Positions 1-12,124 are shown, numbered from the stretch's first letter. The stretch is 64,000 nt of DNA from Macrolepiota albuminosa (GCA_027475525.1 JAMWFC010000100.1:248001-312000); one strand, 5' to 3'. Program-made: numbers and translations. Notes: a model not told the origin generated them from the letters alone.

Positions 1-703
1 AAAGCTTCTAGCACATCTAATTACATGCTAGAACTATCAACTGTGCTCTAAGCATGCAGAATAGTACCCAAGTTCTATGTGTTGCTATTGCAACTATACC
101 TGACTAGTAGTGATGTGCTGTTTTCTAATTGTGCGATGCTAGAACCTTATAACTTTGACTGGTGATGACCAGAAATAGTTTGTGAATGATCTCATAGGTC
201 ATTGGTGGACAGTAGACAGACATTTCAAATTTGAAGTACGATAGAGCTTAGATGATACTATTTGAAAGCCCTTGGTAAGATGCAAAGATTTTGCAGCACT
301 GAACTGTTAGCTAAAATTTCAGGGCATGAAATGCCCTCAGCAGCTAGCAAAACACACATAAAGTGTGTGAGGTGGTGAATTGAAAATGAAGTAACTGGTT
401 AGTAGCCAGGTGGCTACTATTAACTACCACTCCAGCAACTTCATCATGGCAACCACTAGGTTTGCAGGTGCCTCTGCACCTACATCCTCAATATGTCAGA
501 TGAAATTATTTGCCTTCACAATATAAGCATGCATGGCTTTCTGAACCTTTAGAGATGGCATGGGAGGTGGAGTTGGAATTGAGAAGAACATTTATTCAGA
601 GAAGAGTGCCAGAGGTTTATCAGATAAAGAAGTGAAGTTTAAGTAATGGGCCTTGCTTGAACATTTTATACATCTTTGAACTTCTATGATCTTTCTATAA
701 TAC
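1..703. other. Stretch without a recognisable gene
   Basis: No reading frame of useful length and no splice pattern supports a gene here. The last part (704-751) is nearly identical to 11948-11995, so at least that piece belongs to a repeated sequence into which the following LTR was inserted. Confidence 0.5.
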
Positions 704-751
704 TGTGGCTTTTGCTCTGCTCCTTAAAATCAACCTATACAACAAGTGTTA

Positions 752-1432
752 TGTTGGAGTGGCCAGATGTGATATTAGGAGTGGCTGGATGTGACAGTAT
801 GATGTAGTGCCATGGCCATGATGTCAGGGTCAGGGAGAGCCACCTATTCTTTTGTATCAAAAGCATATATTAACAGACTTATACATAGAGCACCCTCAGT
901 TGTGTATACACGTTACTGAGAGTGTGTCACTAGTTACATACCTACCAATACTCAGCACACTGACTACTTACCTAGATTTACACTTACACTGTTAAAATCA
1001 GTTTCTCACAACCTAGATAGAACAATACAGGATTATTCTACGGTGCAGTCAGTAAATGTATGTGTCCATGGTAACTGTAAGTTTTACTCACCCTCAGCTC
1101 ATTATAATTGACTGAGGGTAGTGTTCTGTATGTATGTGTCTTTTATATGTATGTGAGAGGACAATGGGATCATTGTATATGAGGATAACAAAGGAAGAGA
1201 GTGGCCAGTTGTGGTGGCGTCTGTGGGCATATGTGATATTTGTGATAATAAATGTGGGCATATGTGATGATGTGTGGTGACATCGTTACCATCCAACATA
1301 CACGTGTTATTATTTAGGTACAGTCAAATATAGTTGCATATACACGTTACTGAGGATTTACACTTACATGTGTTATTATCTAGGTGCTAACTACATCTAT
1401 TGTGCTGCTACAATCTAGTTGAGATTTCAACA
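752..1432 (+). repeat. Copia-type LTR (5' LTR of element 3)
   Basis: The segment starts with TGTTGGAG and ends with TTCAACA, so it has TG...CA ends. It is followed at once by ggttataggcc, the same half-tRNA primer-binding site seen behind the 5' LTRs of the two other Copia elements in this window. It contains CTCAG...CTGAG hairpin-like motifs near 890-915 and 1091-1118, also as in the other two. No 3' LTR is seen, so the element is truncated. The flank just before it recurs at 11948-11995 without the LTR, which supports the left boundary. Confidence 0.6.
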
Positions 1433-2553
1433 GGTTATAGGCCACTTATTATAGCACCGCTGCTTGTTGGAAATCCCTTCTTTTGTCTGCTGTTCTTTTT
1501 GTTGTTGTCGCCAATTGCATCGGACTGCCCTGTTTGGAGTTGCCCTCCAGAGATATCACTTGTGCCTTTTTTCCTAATTTGAAAGTAATTCTATTGTTGT
1601 CAGACAATAACACAACCTACTGCCTGCTCGTCTATGACTTCTGAGTCCAAAATGTCCATCAAAGAGACCACCCCATCACCAATCTCTGCAATCTCCATCC
1701 ACAGAGCTAACTAGAGGCATGAGAAGTTCAACCAGAACTCTCCCACTGCCAACCTTACAAAATGATCAAAGGCACTCGAGATCCATCTATCTCTTCTTGG
1801 TCTAGAGTTCTATGTCTTCTCCCCTCTCATATCTGTGCCAAATCCCACTGCTGAACCCACATTGTACAGAAACTGGATGGCAAATGATGATCTCGCATGT
1901 GCAGTTGTCCTTACAGCACTTGATGACTCCAAGTACAAAGGCATTGATGAGGCTAAGACCGTGGCAGGCCTCTATACTGCACTAAAGGCTCATGCCAAGG
2001 AAGAAGGCCTAGTGCAGGAGGTACTGAAAATACAGTGTTCCCCCAATGAACCATTGACCATGACCACAACAAAGATATGACTAAGAGTGTGTTTCTATCT
2101 AATCTGTATTTATGTGTATCCGCACCATTGTTCAAGTGTGATGGGTCATACCTTCATGGGTTCTGAATCTCGGGATTGTTCTCTGAAAGATACCATCCGG
2201 GTGCAGGGGAGGCTGTAGTATTGTGGAGGCCTTGCCAGTAGTCCCAGCTTACAGGGAGCTAGGGTTAGCCCTGGCATCGGGTCATGCCTATATCAAGCGG
2301 ACACCAGTAAGCATTGCCGAGAGTAGATGGGTTGAGAGAAAATAGGGACGGCACAATAATGGCGGATAAGTCGGGATCTTAATATGGAGAAATACCGTAC
2401 CTTACTATACCACGAGACCTAGGACACAATAACCCAAGCAGTATTGCATGTAAAAATAGGTCTATAAATAAAAAGGCTCATCATCATCATCATCATCATC
2501 AAGTGTGATGGAGTGGTGGCCATGTATGAAAGGCAAGTGGTGCCTGAGCCCGT
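1433..2553 (+). pseudogene. Copia gag remnant (element 3)
   Basis: A degenerate gag-like reading runs from about 1636. A stretch near 1860-2030 reads NWMANDDLACAVVLTALDD followed by LYTALKAHAKEEG, the usual Copia gag pattern of a tryptophan-containing segment with an alternating hydrophobic helix. Stops and frame changes interrupt it. A SINE-like insertion (2145-2498) splits it, and sequence resumes after the target-site duplication. Protease, integrase and reverse transcriptase are absent. This is a relic and codes for nothing functional. Confidence 0.5.
2132..2511 (+). mobile_element. Short SINE-like retroposon with (CAT)n tail
   Basis: A 354-base body (2145-2498) ends in ataaataaaaaggc followed by about eight CAT/TCA repeats. 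It is flanked by a perfect 13-base direct repeat, tcaagtgtgatgg, at 2132-2144 and 2499-2511. A microsatellite tail plus a long target-site duplication is the signature of LINE-mediated retroposition. The body has no long reading frame. A B-box-like ggttctgaatc lies near 2159, but I see no convincing A box, so a tRNA origin is unproven. It sits inside the Copia gag remnant and is therefore younger. Confidence 0.6.
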
Positions 2554-2779
2554 CACTGTCAGGGGACTCCTCGTTTCTTCCTTTTCTCACTCCTTATCTC
2601 TTCACTCTCCTTCTATTCATTCTCTTATTTCTTCTAACATTATTTCATTTCACTGTTTCTATTCTTTCAACACTATCTGTTAGGCCCCAGAAGCGTCCAA
2701 CCTGGCATAGGGAATCCCTAGACTTGTTCTCTTTGGATCTCCCTCTGCCAGGTGAGTAGCTACCTTGATATTGTCAGTA

Positions 2780-2933
2780 TATATTCTAATACACTTTGGA
2801 TCTCCCTCTGCCAGCTGTGTGACTGAGCCACAGCCTCTAGAGGTTGCCCTTACAGCTATATTCTAATACACTTTGGATCTCCCTCTGCCAGCTGTGTGAC
2901 TGAGCCACAGCCTCTAGAGGTTGCCCTTACAGC
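2780..2933. repeat. 77-base perfect tandem duplication
   Basis: Bases 2780-2856 are repeated exactly at 2857-2933. The period of 77 is shared with seven other unrelated duplications in the window, so this is probably a contig-join artefact. Confidence 0.9.
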
Positions 2934-3306
2934 TTGTTGGTGAGACTCCTTGTGAGTGTAGTTTGAACTTCAGTAACATAGGTTCTTATTTACGTCCGAG
3001 TCTTATCTTCTCAGCTGGCAGAGGGAGATCCAAAGTGTATTAGAATATATACTGACAATATCAAGGTAGCTACTCACCTGGCAGAGGGAGATCCAAAGAG
3101 AACAAGTCTAGGGATTCCCTATGCCAGGTTGGATGCTTCTGGGGCCTCTGAAGCATGGGAAACAACTGTACAGTACAACAAAACCTTAAAAACTCGAAAA
3201 TTGCCTACACAAACACTTGTACAAATAAGGGGCAAACTCTGGCAAACTCTGGCTTATATAAGCGGTCTGGAAGCGGTGCTGAGTGGGCCCACACTTGTCT
3301 GAATGA

Positions 3307-3460
3307 TGGCTAAAGAACCAGAGCATCTCAAGGGCTGAGAGTAGTACTAACAGATAGTGTTGAAAGAATAGAAACAGTAAAATTGGCTAAAGAACCAGAG
3401 CATCTCAAGGGCTGAGAGTAGTACTAACAGATAGTGTTGAAAGAATAGAAACAGTGAAAT
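3307..3460. repeat. 77-base tandem duplication (one mismatch)
   Basis: Bases 3307-3383 recur at 3384-3460 with a single A/G difference near the end. The period is again exactly 77. Confidence 0.9.
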
Positions 3461-3824
3461 GAAATAATGTCAGAAGAAATAAGAGAATGAATGCAAGGAG
3501 AGTGAAGAGATAAGGAGTGAGAAAAGGAAGAAATGAGGAGTCCCCTGACACAAGCCTCTTGGTGAGTTCTTCCCAGCTCTCACTGTTTTTCCTCTAGTAA
3601 TTCAGTTTCCTCCCCCGCCCCCCATTCTCTAGGAGCCTGATCATCTATATCTCTTCTCATCAGGGCTAGTTGCTCATGATCAACCTGATCTATCCACTGG
3701 TTAGGGCTGACAGCACGAGAGTGAATTGCTGGCTTTTGATTCGCAGAGGCCCGAGATGTTGTGTTTAGCACGTGAGCGTGGTGTTACTCCACGTGACACA
3801 GCTTTAAGGATGAGTATCCTCTAA

Positions 3825-5460
3825 ATGTCTGTAATCTGTGTGGGAAACATCACAAATTCTACGCAACTATCTCCCCCTCTGTCTCATTGTCAAGACAGTC
3901 TTAGTTCTGTCCTTCCCACAACGATAGATGAGTTAGACGATAGCTTTTACGAAGTTCTTGAGCGGCGAATTGCCTGGTGGGACTCACCGCGTCTTAAGTC
4001 CTGGATGTCGAACCAAGGCTTCTCTCTCTATCAGAGGTTGTATTGTCATTCGGGTGAACCTTTGGGCATTGTTTTCCTGACTGATGTCCATGAGCAAGAC
4101 CCATACTTTCCTTACGCCTTTCATGGGGGACCGGCAGAAAATGCATTGCTGCCCTTGAGTGCAAATATAGGTGTCAGAGTGTGTTTTGTTCTACTTTTTC
4201 TATCTTCTTGGCGTTCAGCCCTGAATTAGGGAATTGTCGGATACGCTCAAGACTCTCAGGCAAGGCATGTCGCTTTGAAGGCGATTTTGTTCGGGAGCGA
4301 GGAACACCGTATCCTCAAACATCTTCAGGATCAGGGTGTGCCAGAATCTATGGATGATTTCCAGAATGTAATACCCATTCTTGACATCCTCCCATGCGAA
4401 GGTCATTGGCTTGCCATCATGCCTCGGTTAGTGTCTTTGTTAATCTTTGACGTGCAAACTCCTCACAACATCTAGATGAGGGTCGTATCCCCTGGAACCA
4501 AGCTATCATAGTATGAAAGAAGTATACCACTTTATACACTGTCTCTTGAAGGTCAGATGATCATGATTATCGTCAAACACAGTCTATGACATTTCTACCA
4601 GTGTTTAAACTATCTCCATTCACACAGAATAGTTCATGGAGTACGTAATTAACTTTTAGCCTTCAAGGACACTATTCAGTGGTGTACAGGATATCAAGAC
4701 GGAAAATATACTCGTCAACCACGTTGACAGAGATACCTATGATGGCTACAACCTCCATTGCAGGCCTCTACATACTCAGGGTAAATTGATTTATGTGCTA
4801 TTTGACTTCAGTCATTCAACTATGTTTCTGGAAACTGCCCGTATCAATGAGTGTCGGCTTTCTAGCGAAATATCTTTCCGTACCTACCCATCACAATGTC
4901 CAGACAACAGTCACCAGGGGGAAGTTGATTTCGATCCATTTGCATTTGATGTGGGGATGCTGGGTGTTTGCTTTTGCGAGGAATTCCAGGTAAATTGATG
5001 TCATTACTTCCATTTCTCTGTCCTGAATATTGTAAAGCACCTTACAGTTCTGGCATCTATGTTAGCACCCCTCTTAGACATGATGACAACCAGGAATATC
5101 TCAAAGCGTTTCATGGCATCGGCAGCCCTGACATTCTTTGAAGATTACGTTCAGCCCCTAACACCTGGACTGGAAAAGATTGCCTGTCATCGGCGAGGCT
5201 TGCATGAATATCGTGTCCAATATGATAAATTTGACAGTTGGCAGGACCTGGACCCTGATTTCGTTGAAAAGTGGGCCAAATTTCGCGAACCGCCTAGTCC
5301 CTTTCATATTCGAATTTTGCGCATATTCTGCGGGCATCCTTGGAGATGGCATTTTGTTAGCTGGACTATACGCTCGATTCATCGCCCATTTGGCCCCGTT
5401 TCATCACCAGAAATCAGATACTTCGATGTAAGGGTGGTTCAAAGGAGTCGGACAAAGTGA
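3825..5460 (+). pseudogene. Protein-kinase-like gene, copy 1 (nonsense codon)
   Basis: Six exons can be spliced with GT-AG introns of 48-57 bases: 3825-4172, 4230-4426, 4476-4551, 4602-4640, 4690-4989 and 5038-5460, about 460 codons. Kinase landmarks are the VALK lysine (about residue 133), the catalytic loop IVHGDIKTENILVN (aspartate about 221), DFS in place of DFG (259-261), and a hydrophobic FDVGMLGVCFCEEFQ segment. An in-frame TGA (4477-4479, codon 183) stands where copy 2 has TGG, so this copy is probably dead. The carboxyl end also differs from copy 2 after a frame change. The substrate is unknown. The layout matches kinase-like families that are expanded in Agaricomycetes. Confidence 0.75.
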
Positions 5461-5671
5461 CCTTCGGACATGAACTTTCTTCGGACAACCTTGGAGATGG
5501 CATTTTGTAAACTGGACCCGACTATTGCAGTAAAACACAAGTCGGTCATGGTATTTAGAGGGCAATCTCTCCCCTCTGAGCTGATTTACTACCTAGCGAA
5601 AGTACAATCCAAAAAACATTCTAACTAAGAATAATAGTTGATTTACTAAGACTATGCAGGAACACACATAA

Positions 5672-7165
5672 TCATTCGACCTTGATCCAATCCATGTGAT
5701 GGTCAGATATATCAATCTCAACAGTTGATTTGTATGCCACTGTAGTAATTGTTGGCTTCAAGAAAAGCGGACTATTAGGCTGAGGACAAAATCCAGAAAT
5801 TTCATGTGCAAAAACATAGTCTGTTGAATAGGTCAGGTCTTCAAGTTGACATTCTTCCTTATGCCTGCAAGGAAGATGACACAGTAGGACTCGAACGAAC
5901 TAACTCTTGCTGGATGTGGCTCATTATTGATCTCAAGCTACCCCTGACGTGCGACTCCTTGCATCTAACACACGAGATACGCCTAGAATATTTATTTGTC
6001 TTGACATCAAGTTCGTGGACATGTCCCAGTTCAGTGTCACTAAGATCTGCGCGTGACATGCGTAGGTGCTCGCCGCGATAGCTATACTGTAGAGCATGTT
6101 TGATCTATAGATCCCAATGAGAAGGATAAAATTGAAAGAACAAAAAATGACTAACTGCCACAGGCCATGCCATCAAAACCCGCTGATTACTCAGTGGACA
6201 CCCATGGCACTCAACAATAAACGCAGGCCATTGAACATGCTCCCTTGTTGTAGTGTCAGGGTTGTATCCTACCACTTCCAGAATGGCTTTTGCAATAAAG
6301 TATGCCTCGTCATTGAAGAATACTCGTTTGCCATCCACATTCCATAGACATGGTTCAGTGTAGGAGATGAGAGTCGCAGATTTATCCTTGAGTACTTCAG
6401 GATACTGAAGTACACTGCTGCATCGTTCCCAACAAGAGAAGAATGTCATCGCAATTACAAGGGGGTCTACACTACTTTGTTCACTAGTTGATGATGTACC
6501 AGCGATAACCATGTTCCGCAGTTCTCTGTCGCAGGATTGACGCCAACCTTGAGCTACTTCAAGCATCATAGATTCTGAAAATTCGATGACTTTCTCCGTT
6601 GGGGCCTCGATAAGCGTCGAAATTGGCCCTGTCTATTGAAGATCAAATATATCAGAGAAGATCACCTTTTCCCAATGCTTTTGTTGCAAATCGTGCAAAC
6701 GTTTCTCCAAAAGACCCCTGCGTTGACGCTGAGCGGCCAAGTAATCTCTTGCAATCGATAGGCCCTATGCTCCTCCATTTTTCTGATGATATCGTTTTTG
6801 ATATTTTGCCAGACTAAGAAATTGTCATATGATCGAGCAAAACACAAGTCATATTGTGTGACTTACTGCGATCCGTAAGGTCCTTCGGTTGGTTAACGGA
6901 TGGCCAACTTCTCATATTCGGTATCGTTTGAAGTTCTTTCCCCCAACCTAACAAGCATCCTCAGTTAATGCGGGAGAAAGCGGTTAAATAAGAAACCCAC
7001 CAAGATCAGTCAACCTTTGTTTGATGCTGATGAAGCAGAGTCAGTGTAGTGGTAAAGGCTCAACATCAAACAAGTACTCACGCACAGTATCGGCGCTCGC
7101 GAAATCGTAAAAGTTCAGCGGCCGTTTACCATCTTGTTTTTCCAGCCATTCCTCACATAAGTAAC
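5672..7165 (-). pseudogene. F-box gene, 5'-truncated and broken copy 1
   Basis: This is the inverted partner of the intact F-box gene at 21554-24121, covering only exons 6-11. The F-box itself is missing because the duplication stops at exon 6, where Copia element 1 now lies. It has two further lesions against the intact copy: a one-base loss near 6745 that shifts the frame after RAYRLQE, and a TAG codon (plus-strand 6633-6635) where the other copy has TCG. The 3' exons remain recognisable, including the CVRCKESHV segment. It ends about 200 bases from the convergent kinase pseudogene. Confidence 0.8.
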
Positions 7166-7166
7166 C

Positions 7167-7385
7167 TGTTGGGGAGGATCGCGAACGCGTCAAGCACACG
7201 TGATTAGTAGCGAGATAATGGGGGGGGGTGGAACACGGATATACCTCAGTCGTTGTTACACCGACTGAGGTATGTTGGACTCTTGTACAATAGTTATTGT
7301 ATATGCTGACGGCGTAATACAGTCTGTATCAAACAGGTAGACTATAATGCAGTCGTTGTTACACCGACTGAGTCTGTATCAAACA
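7167..7385 (+). repeat. 5' LTR of Copia element 1
   Basis: It starts TGTTGGGG and ends ATCAAACA. It contains two copies of a hairpin built from (CT)CAGTCG and CGACTGAG around a short loop (7255-7270 and 7350-7372). The last 13 bases of the LTR also occur once internally, at about 7323. Confidence 0.9.
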
Positions 7386-7399
7386 GGTTATGGGCCCCG
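7386..7399 (+). other. Primer-binding site, half-tRNA type
   Basis: The sequence ggttatgggcccc directly follows the LTR. It matches the complement of the anticodon region of initiator methionine tRNA, the primer type known from Drosophila copia, where a cleaved tRNA half primes minus-strand DNA. Confidence 0.7.
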
Positions 7400-7468
7400 A
7401 GCCACTCAGAATAGTAAACGACTCACTGAAGAACTTATCGACCGAATTGAACTCGAAAGCCAAATTCA

Positions 7469-10400
7469 ATGGCACAGAATCCCTCATTGTTCCTGCTATC
7501 GACCAAGGAGAAATTCGACGGGTCAAACTGGGTGAACTTTAAGACCGTCATTACCGAAGCAGCACGAGGACGTGGATTATTGGAGTACCTGGATGGATCA
7601 ATTACAAACCCTGCAGAGAACATAGGAAAAGGAAAAGCTGGGAATGAACCTGGGGGTACGGAAACGAAATGGTGGGGTGCCCTCAACCCTACACCCAAGG
7701 AATGGATCCAACGCGACGCATATGCATGCAGCATGATTACCCTGAACGTTATAAATCCGATAGGGGCTGGAGTAAATATGAAAGGATCAGCGGCAGACAC
7801 GTGGACGTCGCTCACCGTAATACACAACGCGAAATCCGACCTAGGATTGATACATGCCGAAGAAGAACTAAACGCGATCAAGTATACAGACGGATCCAAC
7901 ATCGAATCGCACTTTAGAGCAATGCGCACCGCATGGGCAAAGGCAAATGATCAGGGAGCAGGAATTACAGATGAGCGGTTTAGGACGTACATCATTAAAT
8001 CCATGCCAAGTTCTTGGGCAGCAGTCACCGGTTCACTGATGGCAGAGGACAAGTCAGCAAAAGTAATATCAAGGCTTACTACGCACGCTCTGTTGCTCCA
8101 CAGACCGAATGCGATAGCCCCCTTGAAGTCGGTCCAAGCGTTGTCAACGCATACAGGCAGACACTGAGGAGAGAAGGATAAGACAATGTGCGAGAACTGT
8201 AAGCGAGCAGGGCATACCAAGGAGAAGTGTTTTAGAAAGGGTGGTGGATTAGAAGGGCAGTTCCCCGACTGGTGGAAGAAGAATAACAAGACCACCCAAA
8301 ATGCCACAACAACGGTGACAACGACATCTACCACACCTGCGGCTACGTCAAATGCAAACGGAGTACCACAGGCAAATGTGACGGTAGTATCAGCCAGCAA
8401 CGCAAACAACAGTCACTGTTTGGCATTTGCAGTGACAGCTACGTTAGAGTCGGGAATGATGCGGAACATTACCACATACGCTGACTCTGCAGCAAGTTGC
8501 CACTTCTTCACGAATAAAGCGGACTTTATAACCTATAGCGCACCGTCGACTGGGGATACAATAGGCACGACTGCGAAAGGTGCTGAGTTCAAAATACATG
8601 GCTGTGGAAAAGTCCAGAAGTGGGTTCAGTATAATGGCGAGGTGATCAAACTTACATTCGACAATGCGTTGCATGCGCTGGACTTAACCCACAATTTGAT
8701 ATCCGTGGGATCCTTAGTACAAAAGGGAGTAAGGATCAAAATGAGTGGAGGTGGAGCGACCCTTTTCGCAGCTGACGGAGCACCTTTCTTGCACTGCCCA
8801 ATCGACGGAACCATGTTTACAGTCGAGTTTGTGACTCCACCGCTGACAGCTATGGTGACAATGTCGTTACATCACCCAGTTGATTTTGAGACCTGGCACC
8901 AACGCCTAGGACATGTGGGGGAGAGCACACTACGAAGGATGGCTTGCAAGGGGGTGGTCGATGGCTTAGAGATAACGAAAAAGTCAGTGACAGGGAAGTG
9001 TGAAGATTGCATAATGGGGAAACACGCACAACACTCGTTTGACGCTATTATCGAGCCAGAATGCACACCATACGAACGTGTAGCTTTCAACATATGGGGA
9101 CCTGCACGAGTTTTGACAACTGGAGGTAAAGCCCTTATGCTCGTCGTCGTTGACCAAGGAGGAGCGGAATGTGATGTGTGGTACCTCTCGCACAAAACAA
9201 AGGAAGCGACGGTGGAGTGTCTTGAAGTTTTTGACAAACGTGTAGAAACACAAACTGGATACAGGATCAAATTCGTAAGGACAGATGGTGGAACGGAGTT
9301 TGTAAATGACTTATGGAGCATGTACTGTGGAAAGCGAGGCATAATCCACGAGACAACACCACCACACTCCTCGGCAGCCAACGGAGTTGTTGAGAGAAGG
9401 AACAGGACAATACTCAACTTAGCCCGGAGCATGCTACACGACTCACGACTCCCTGCTCATTATTGGGGAGAAGCCACTTCAACTGCCATATATGTACTTG
9501 ACGTAATTCCGAGCTCCAGACATCCGGATAAGACACCGTTCGAGATACGAACCGGAAAGAAACCCGACGTTTCACACCTCTGACCTTTCGGGTGTACAGC
9601 TTACACAAAAGTACCAAGGGCAGAAGGTGGAAGTAAACTAGAAGTCCGGTCAGTGAAGACCGTACTGGTCGGATACTTCGGAATAGGAGATTACAAGTTG
9701 CTCGAACGACCTACTGGTCGCATCTTCCAGTCCCGAGACGTCATTTTTGAGGAGGGGAATGCGAATCATACCATAAGGGACGAACACCAGGATGAGCCAG
9801 TAGACTTGATAGATGTTTTGGGGTTAAACACTGAGACGGTGCTTACTGACAGCACGAATGACGCTGACGTCTCTATCACAAAGTCACCACCGGTTACGGC
9901 AACTAGCAGGGAGAACAATCAACCACAGGAACCGAGGAGGTCAGCACAACTGGCCGCCAAAATAGCACATGACTCTGAGGGAAGCCATAGTGATGTGTCA
10001 GAGAGGAACTCGTCCGACCTGGAGAGTGAGGAAGAGACTTTTTGAGCTATGCTGGGCGCGTTATCGACCACAGTCACGGAGACGGACAACATGTGGGTCC
10101 CAAAATCGTATTCAGAGGCGATGAAAAGACCGGATCTATGGCAAGGACCGATGGACAAGGAGATTCGATGTATGCATGATCATAAAGTCTGGCGGTTAAT
10201 TGAGCGGCCCGTTGGTGCAAGGACGATGAAAAATAGGTGGACTTTTGCACTTAAGTACGATGCCAACGGGAAAGTCATCGGACACAAGGCACGACTAGTG
10301 GCGAAAGGCTTTTCTCAAATACCAGGAGTTGATTATTTTGCTACGTACGCATCAGTGGTCAAATGCGAATCCCTACGCATCAACCTCACTGTGGGCACAA

Positions 10401-11699
10401 TACTCAATTACGAGATCTGGCAGATCGATTACACTAGCGCTTACTTGAATGCCTCAACTCAGGTCCCGATCCTGACCGAGTGACGTGTTTCGAGTCGATA
10501 TCAACATGGGCACATGAGTTCGGGGGAGTATGGATGACACAGACGATGAGAAGAGTTTAGTTTCTTTGGTGGATAAGGCTATATATGGGACGATGGATGG
10601 AGCCAACAATTGGTGGCGTGCGCTCGATGAAGACATGAGGAGGCTGGGATATGTTCGGTCCAAAGCAGATCAATCAGTGCGATCTCGCAACAGAGATGGA
10701 GAAATCACGATTACGAGCACGTACACGGACGATACATCAGGAATGTCTTCATCAAAGGAGGAGGCAACACGGGCAAGGAGAGAGCTGGGGGAGAAATACG
10801 AGATTAAGGACTTAGGGGACATCAAGTTTGTCCTGGGAATACGAGTCATACGAGACAGGACAGCACGATCAATTACATTGGATCAGGAAGAGTATCTCAA
10901 ACGTACCTTGGAGAAATACGGAATGGCCGATTGCACACCAAAGTACACGCCGTTGCCACCAGGGTTGACTCTTAGCCGATCCCAGGCACCAAATACCGAC
11001 GAGGAGCAAGAATACATGAACGACAAACCGTATAAAGAAGTACTCGGCTCACTAATGTATGCCCAAGTGGGCACGCAACCAGATATAGCGTACGCCGTAA
11101 CCTCGCTTAGTCGATTTATGTCGAACCCTGGGAAGCCACATTGGTTGGCACTGCAACATGTAATGCAGTACATTAAGGCGACGCTACACTACCAAGTATG
11201 GTATGGTGGACCAGATTACAAAGACTACATCCCACGAGGATTCTACAATTCAGATTTTGCAGCCGGCGTAGACACTCGAAAATCGATATCTGGCAGGGTG
11301 TACTTACAAGCAGGAGGACCCACAAGTTGGAGTTCGAAATTTCAGGATACAGTATCAACTTCAACAACCGAAGCAGAATACATCGCATTGGGACGGGCGG
11401 CCGAACAGATGCAGTGGATGTACGCTGCCTTGGCTGAGATAGGAATGGCCGCACCTAACCTGGAAGAACTGAAAGGCGACAACAACGGTTCCATAGCGAT
11501 CGCAGAGAACAAGCAAAACCACAACCGAGTCAAGCATATCGACGTTCGACACCACTTCATCAGACATTGTGTCGAAGAAGGGAAAATATCGATTACATAT
11601 GTACCGAGCGAAGACAACCTAGCGGACTTATTTACCAAGCCGTTACCCCAACCCCAACATGCTAAGCTATGTGCAGCCCTCCAGCTGTTCGAAGCTTGA
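7469..11699 (+). pseudogene. Copia gag-pol polyprotein, broken
   Basis: Domains occur in Copia order. The gag begins MAQNPSLFLL. A zinc knuckle CENCKRAGHTKEKC follows at about 8189-8230. The protease active site is written DSAAS. The integrase zinc-binding part has WHQRLGH and CEDC, then the integrase core. Reverse transcriptase shows KARLVAKGFSQ, IWQIDYTSAYLNA and YTDD (10722-10733; the usual box is YVDD). RNase H ends with STTEAEYIAL and NLADLFTKPLP. In-frame TGA codons lie at 8165, 9581, 10043 and 10481, followed by a frameshift and loss of sequence before 10530. The 9581 stop falls where relatives have arginine before PFGC. It is not functional as one protein. Confidence 0.9.
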
Positions 11700-11712
11700 C
11701 GCATACAACGAG

Positions 11713-11722
11713 TCCGGGGGAG
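11713..11722 (+). other. Polypurine tract of Copia element 1
   Basis: ccgggggagt abuts the 3' LTR start. The same gggggag occurs just before the 3' LTR of element 2 (20983-20989), as expected for the plus-strand primer. Confidence 0.6.
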
Positions 11723-11941
11723 TGTTGGGGAGGATCGCGAACGCGTCAAGCACACGTGATTAGTAGCGAGATAATGGGGGGGGGCGGAACACGGATATAC
11801 CTCAGTCGTTGTTACACTGACTGAGGTATGTTGGACTCTTGTACAATAGTTATCGTATATGCTGATGGCGTAATACAGTCTGTATCAAACAGGTAGACTA
11901 TAATGCAGTCGTTGTTACACCGACTGAGTCTGTATCAAACA
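11723..11941 (+). repeat. 3' LTR of Copia element 1
   Basis: It is the same length as the 5' LTR and has four transition differences. It ends ATCAAACA and is followed by the TAACC target copy. Confidence 0.9.
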
Positions 11942-12124
11942 TAACCGTGTGGCTTTTGCCCTGCTCCTTAAAATCAACCTATACAACAAGTGTTATGATT
12001 CGGCAATATATATATATAATACATAGTTCAATGCATGCTACAAGCAGCTACTCCAGTATCAATTTGTCAGTTATTGTCTAAGTGACCTAGTTACTGTACT
12101 GTAGAGTAGCAGACATAAGTGTTC

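Larger units (their letters stand above)
2562..3556. repeat. Imperfect inverted repeat (fold-back)
   Basis: The left arm, about 2562-2820, begins tgtcaggggactcctc. It reappears reverse-complemented in the right arm, about 3016-3150 plus 3350-3556. The right arm carries about 230 extra bases between the parts matching ggcccc and aacagatagtg. The centre (2934-3014) is a third, unrelated piece that matches 35716-35799. It could be the remains of two opposed copies of one short element. No reading frame or terminal-repeat transposon could be identified. Two 77-base duplications inside suggest assembly trouble. Confidence 0.5.
3557..7166. repeat. Segmental inverted duplication, arm 1
   Basis: This arm carries the kinase-like gene (+) and the 3' two thirds of the F-box gene (-) facing each other. 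The same convergent pair lies in inverted orientation at 22613-35716 (arm 2), where it is split by a LINE. Copia element 1 sits at the end of arm 1, at its TAACC target. Three more bases of homology (gtg) continue just past the element, at 11947-11949, before the sequence changes. The second F-box copy continues upstream to a complete gene, so arm 2 is the more complete one. Confidence 0.85.
7162..11946 (+). mobile_element. Copia element 1, full length with defects
   Basis: Two 219-base LTRs (7167-7385 and 11723-11941) enclose a gag-pol region. The element is flanked by a 5-base target duplication, TAACC, at 7162-7166 and 11942-11946. By eye the LTRs differ at 4 of 219 positions, all transitions, so it is older than element 2 but still recent. 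It inserted at the edge of duplication arm 1, within what was exon 6 of the truncated F-box copy. Stops and a frameshift in gag-pol make it non-autonomous. Confidence 0.9.

Noticed and set aside
8872..9432. 186-codon minus-strand frame
   Set aside because: It lies antisense to Copia integrase, a common shadow frame with no motif of its own.
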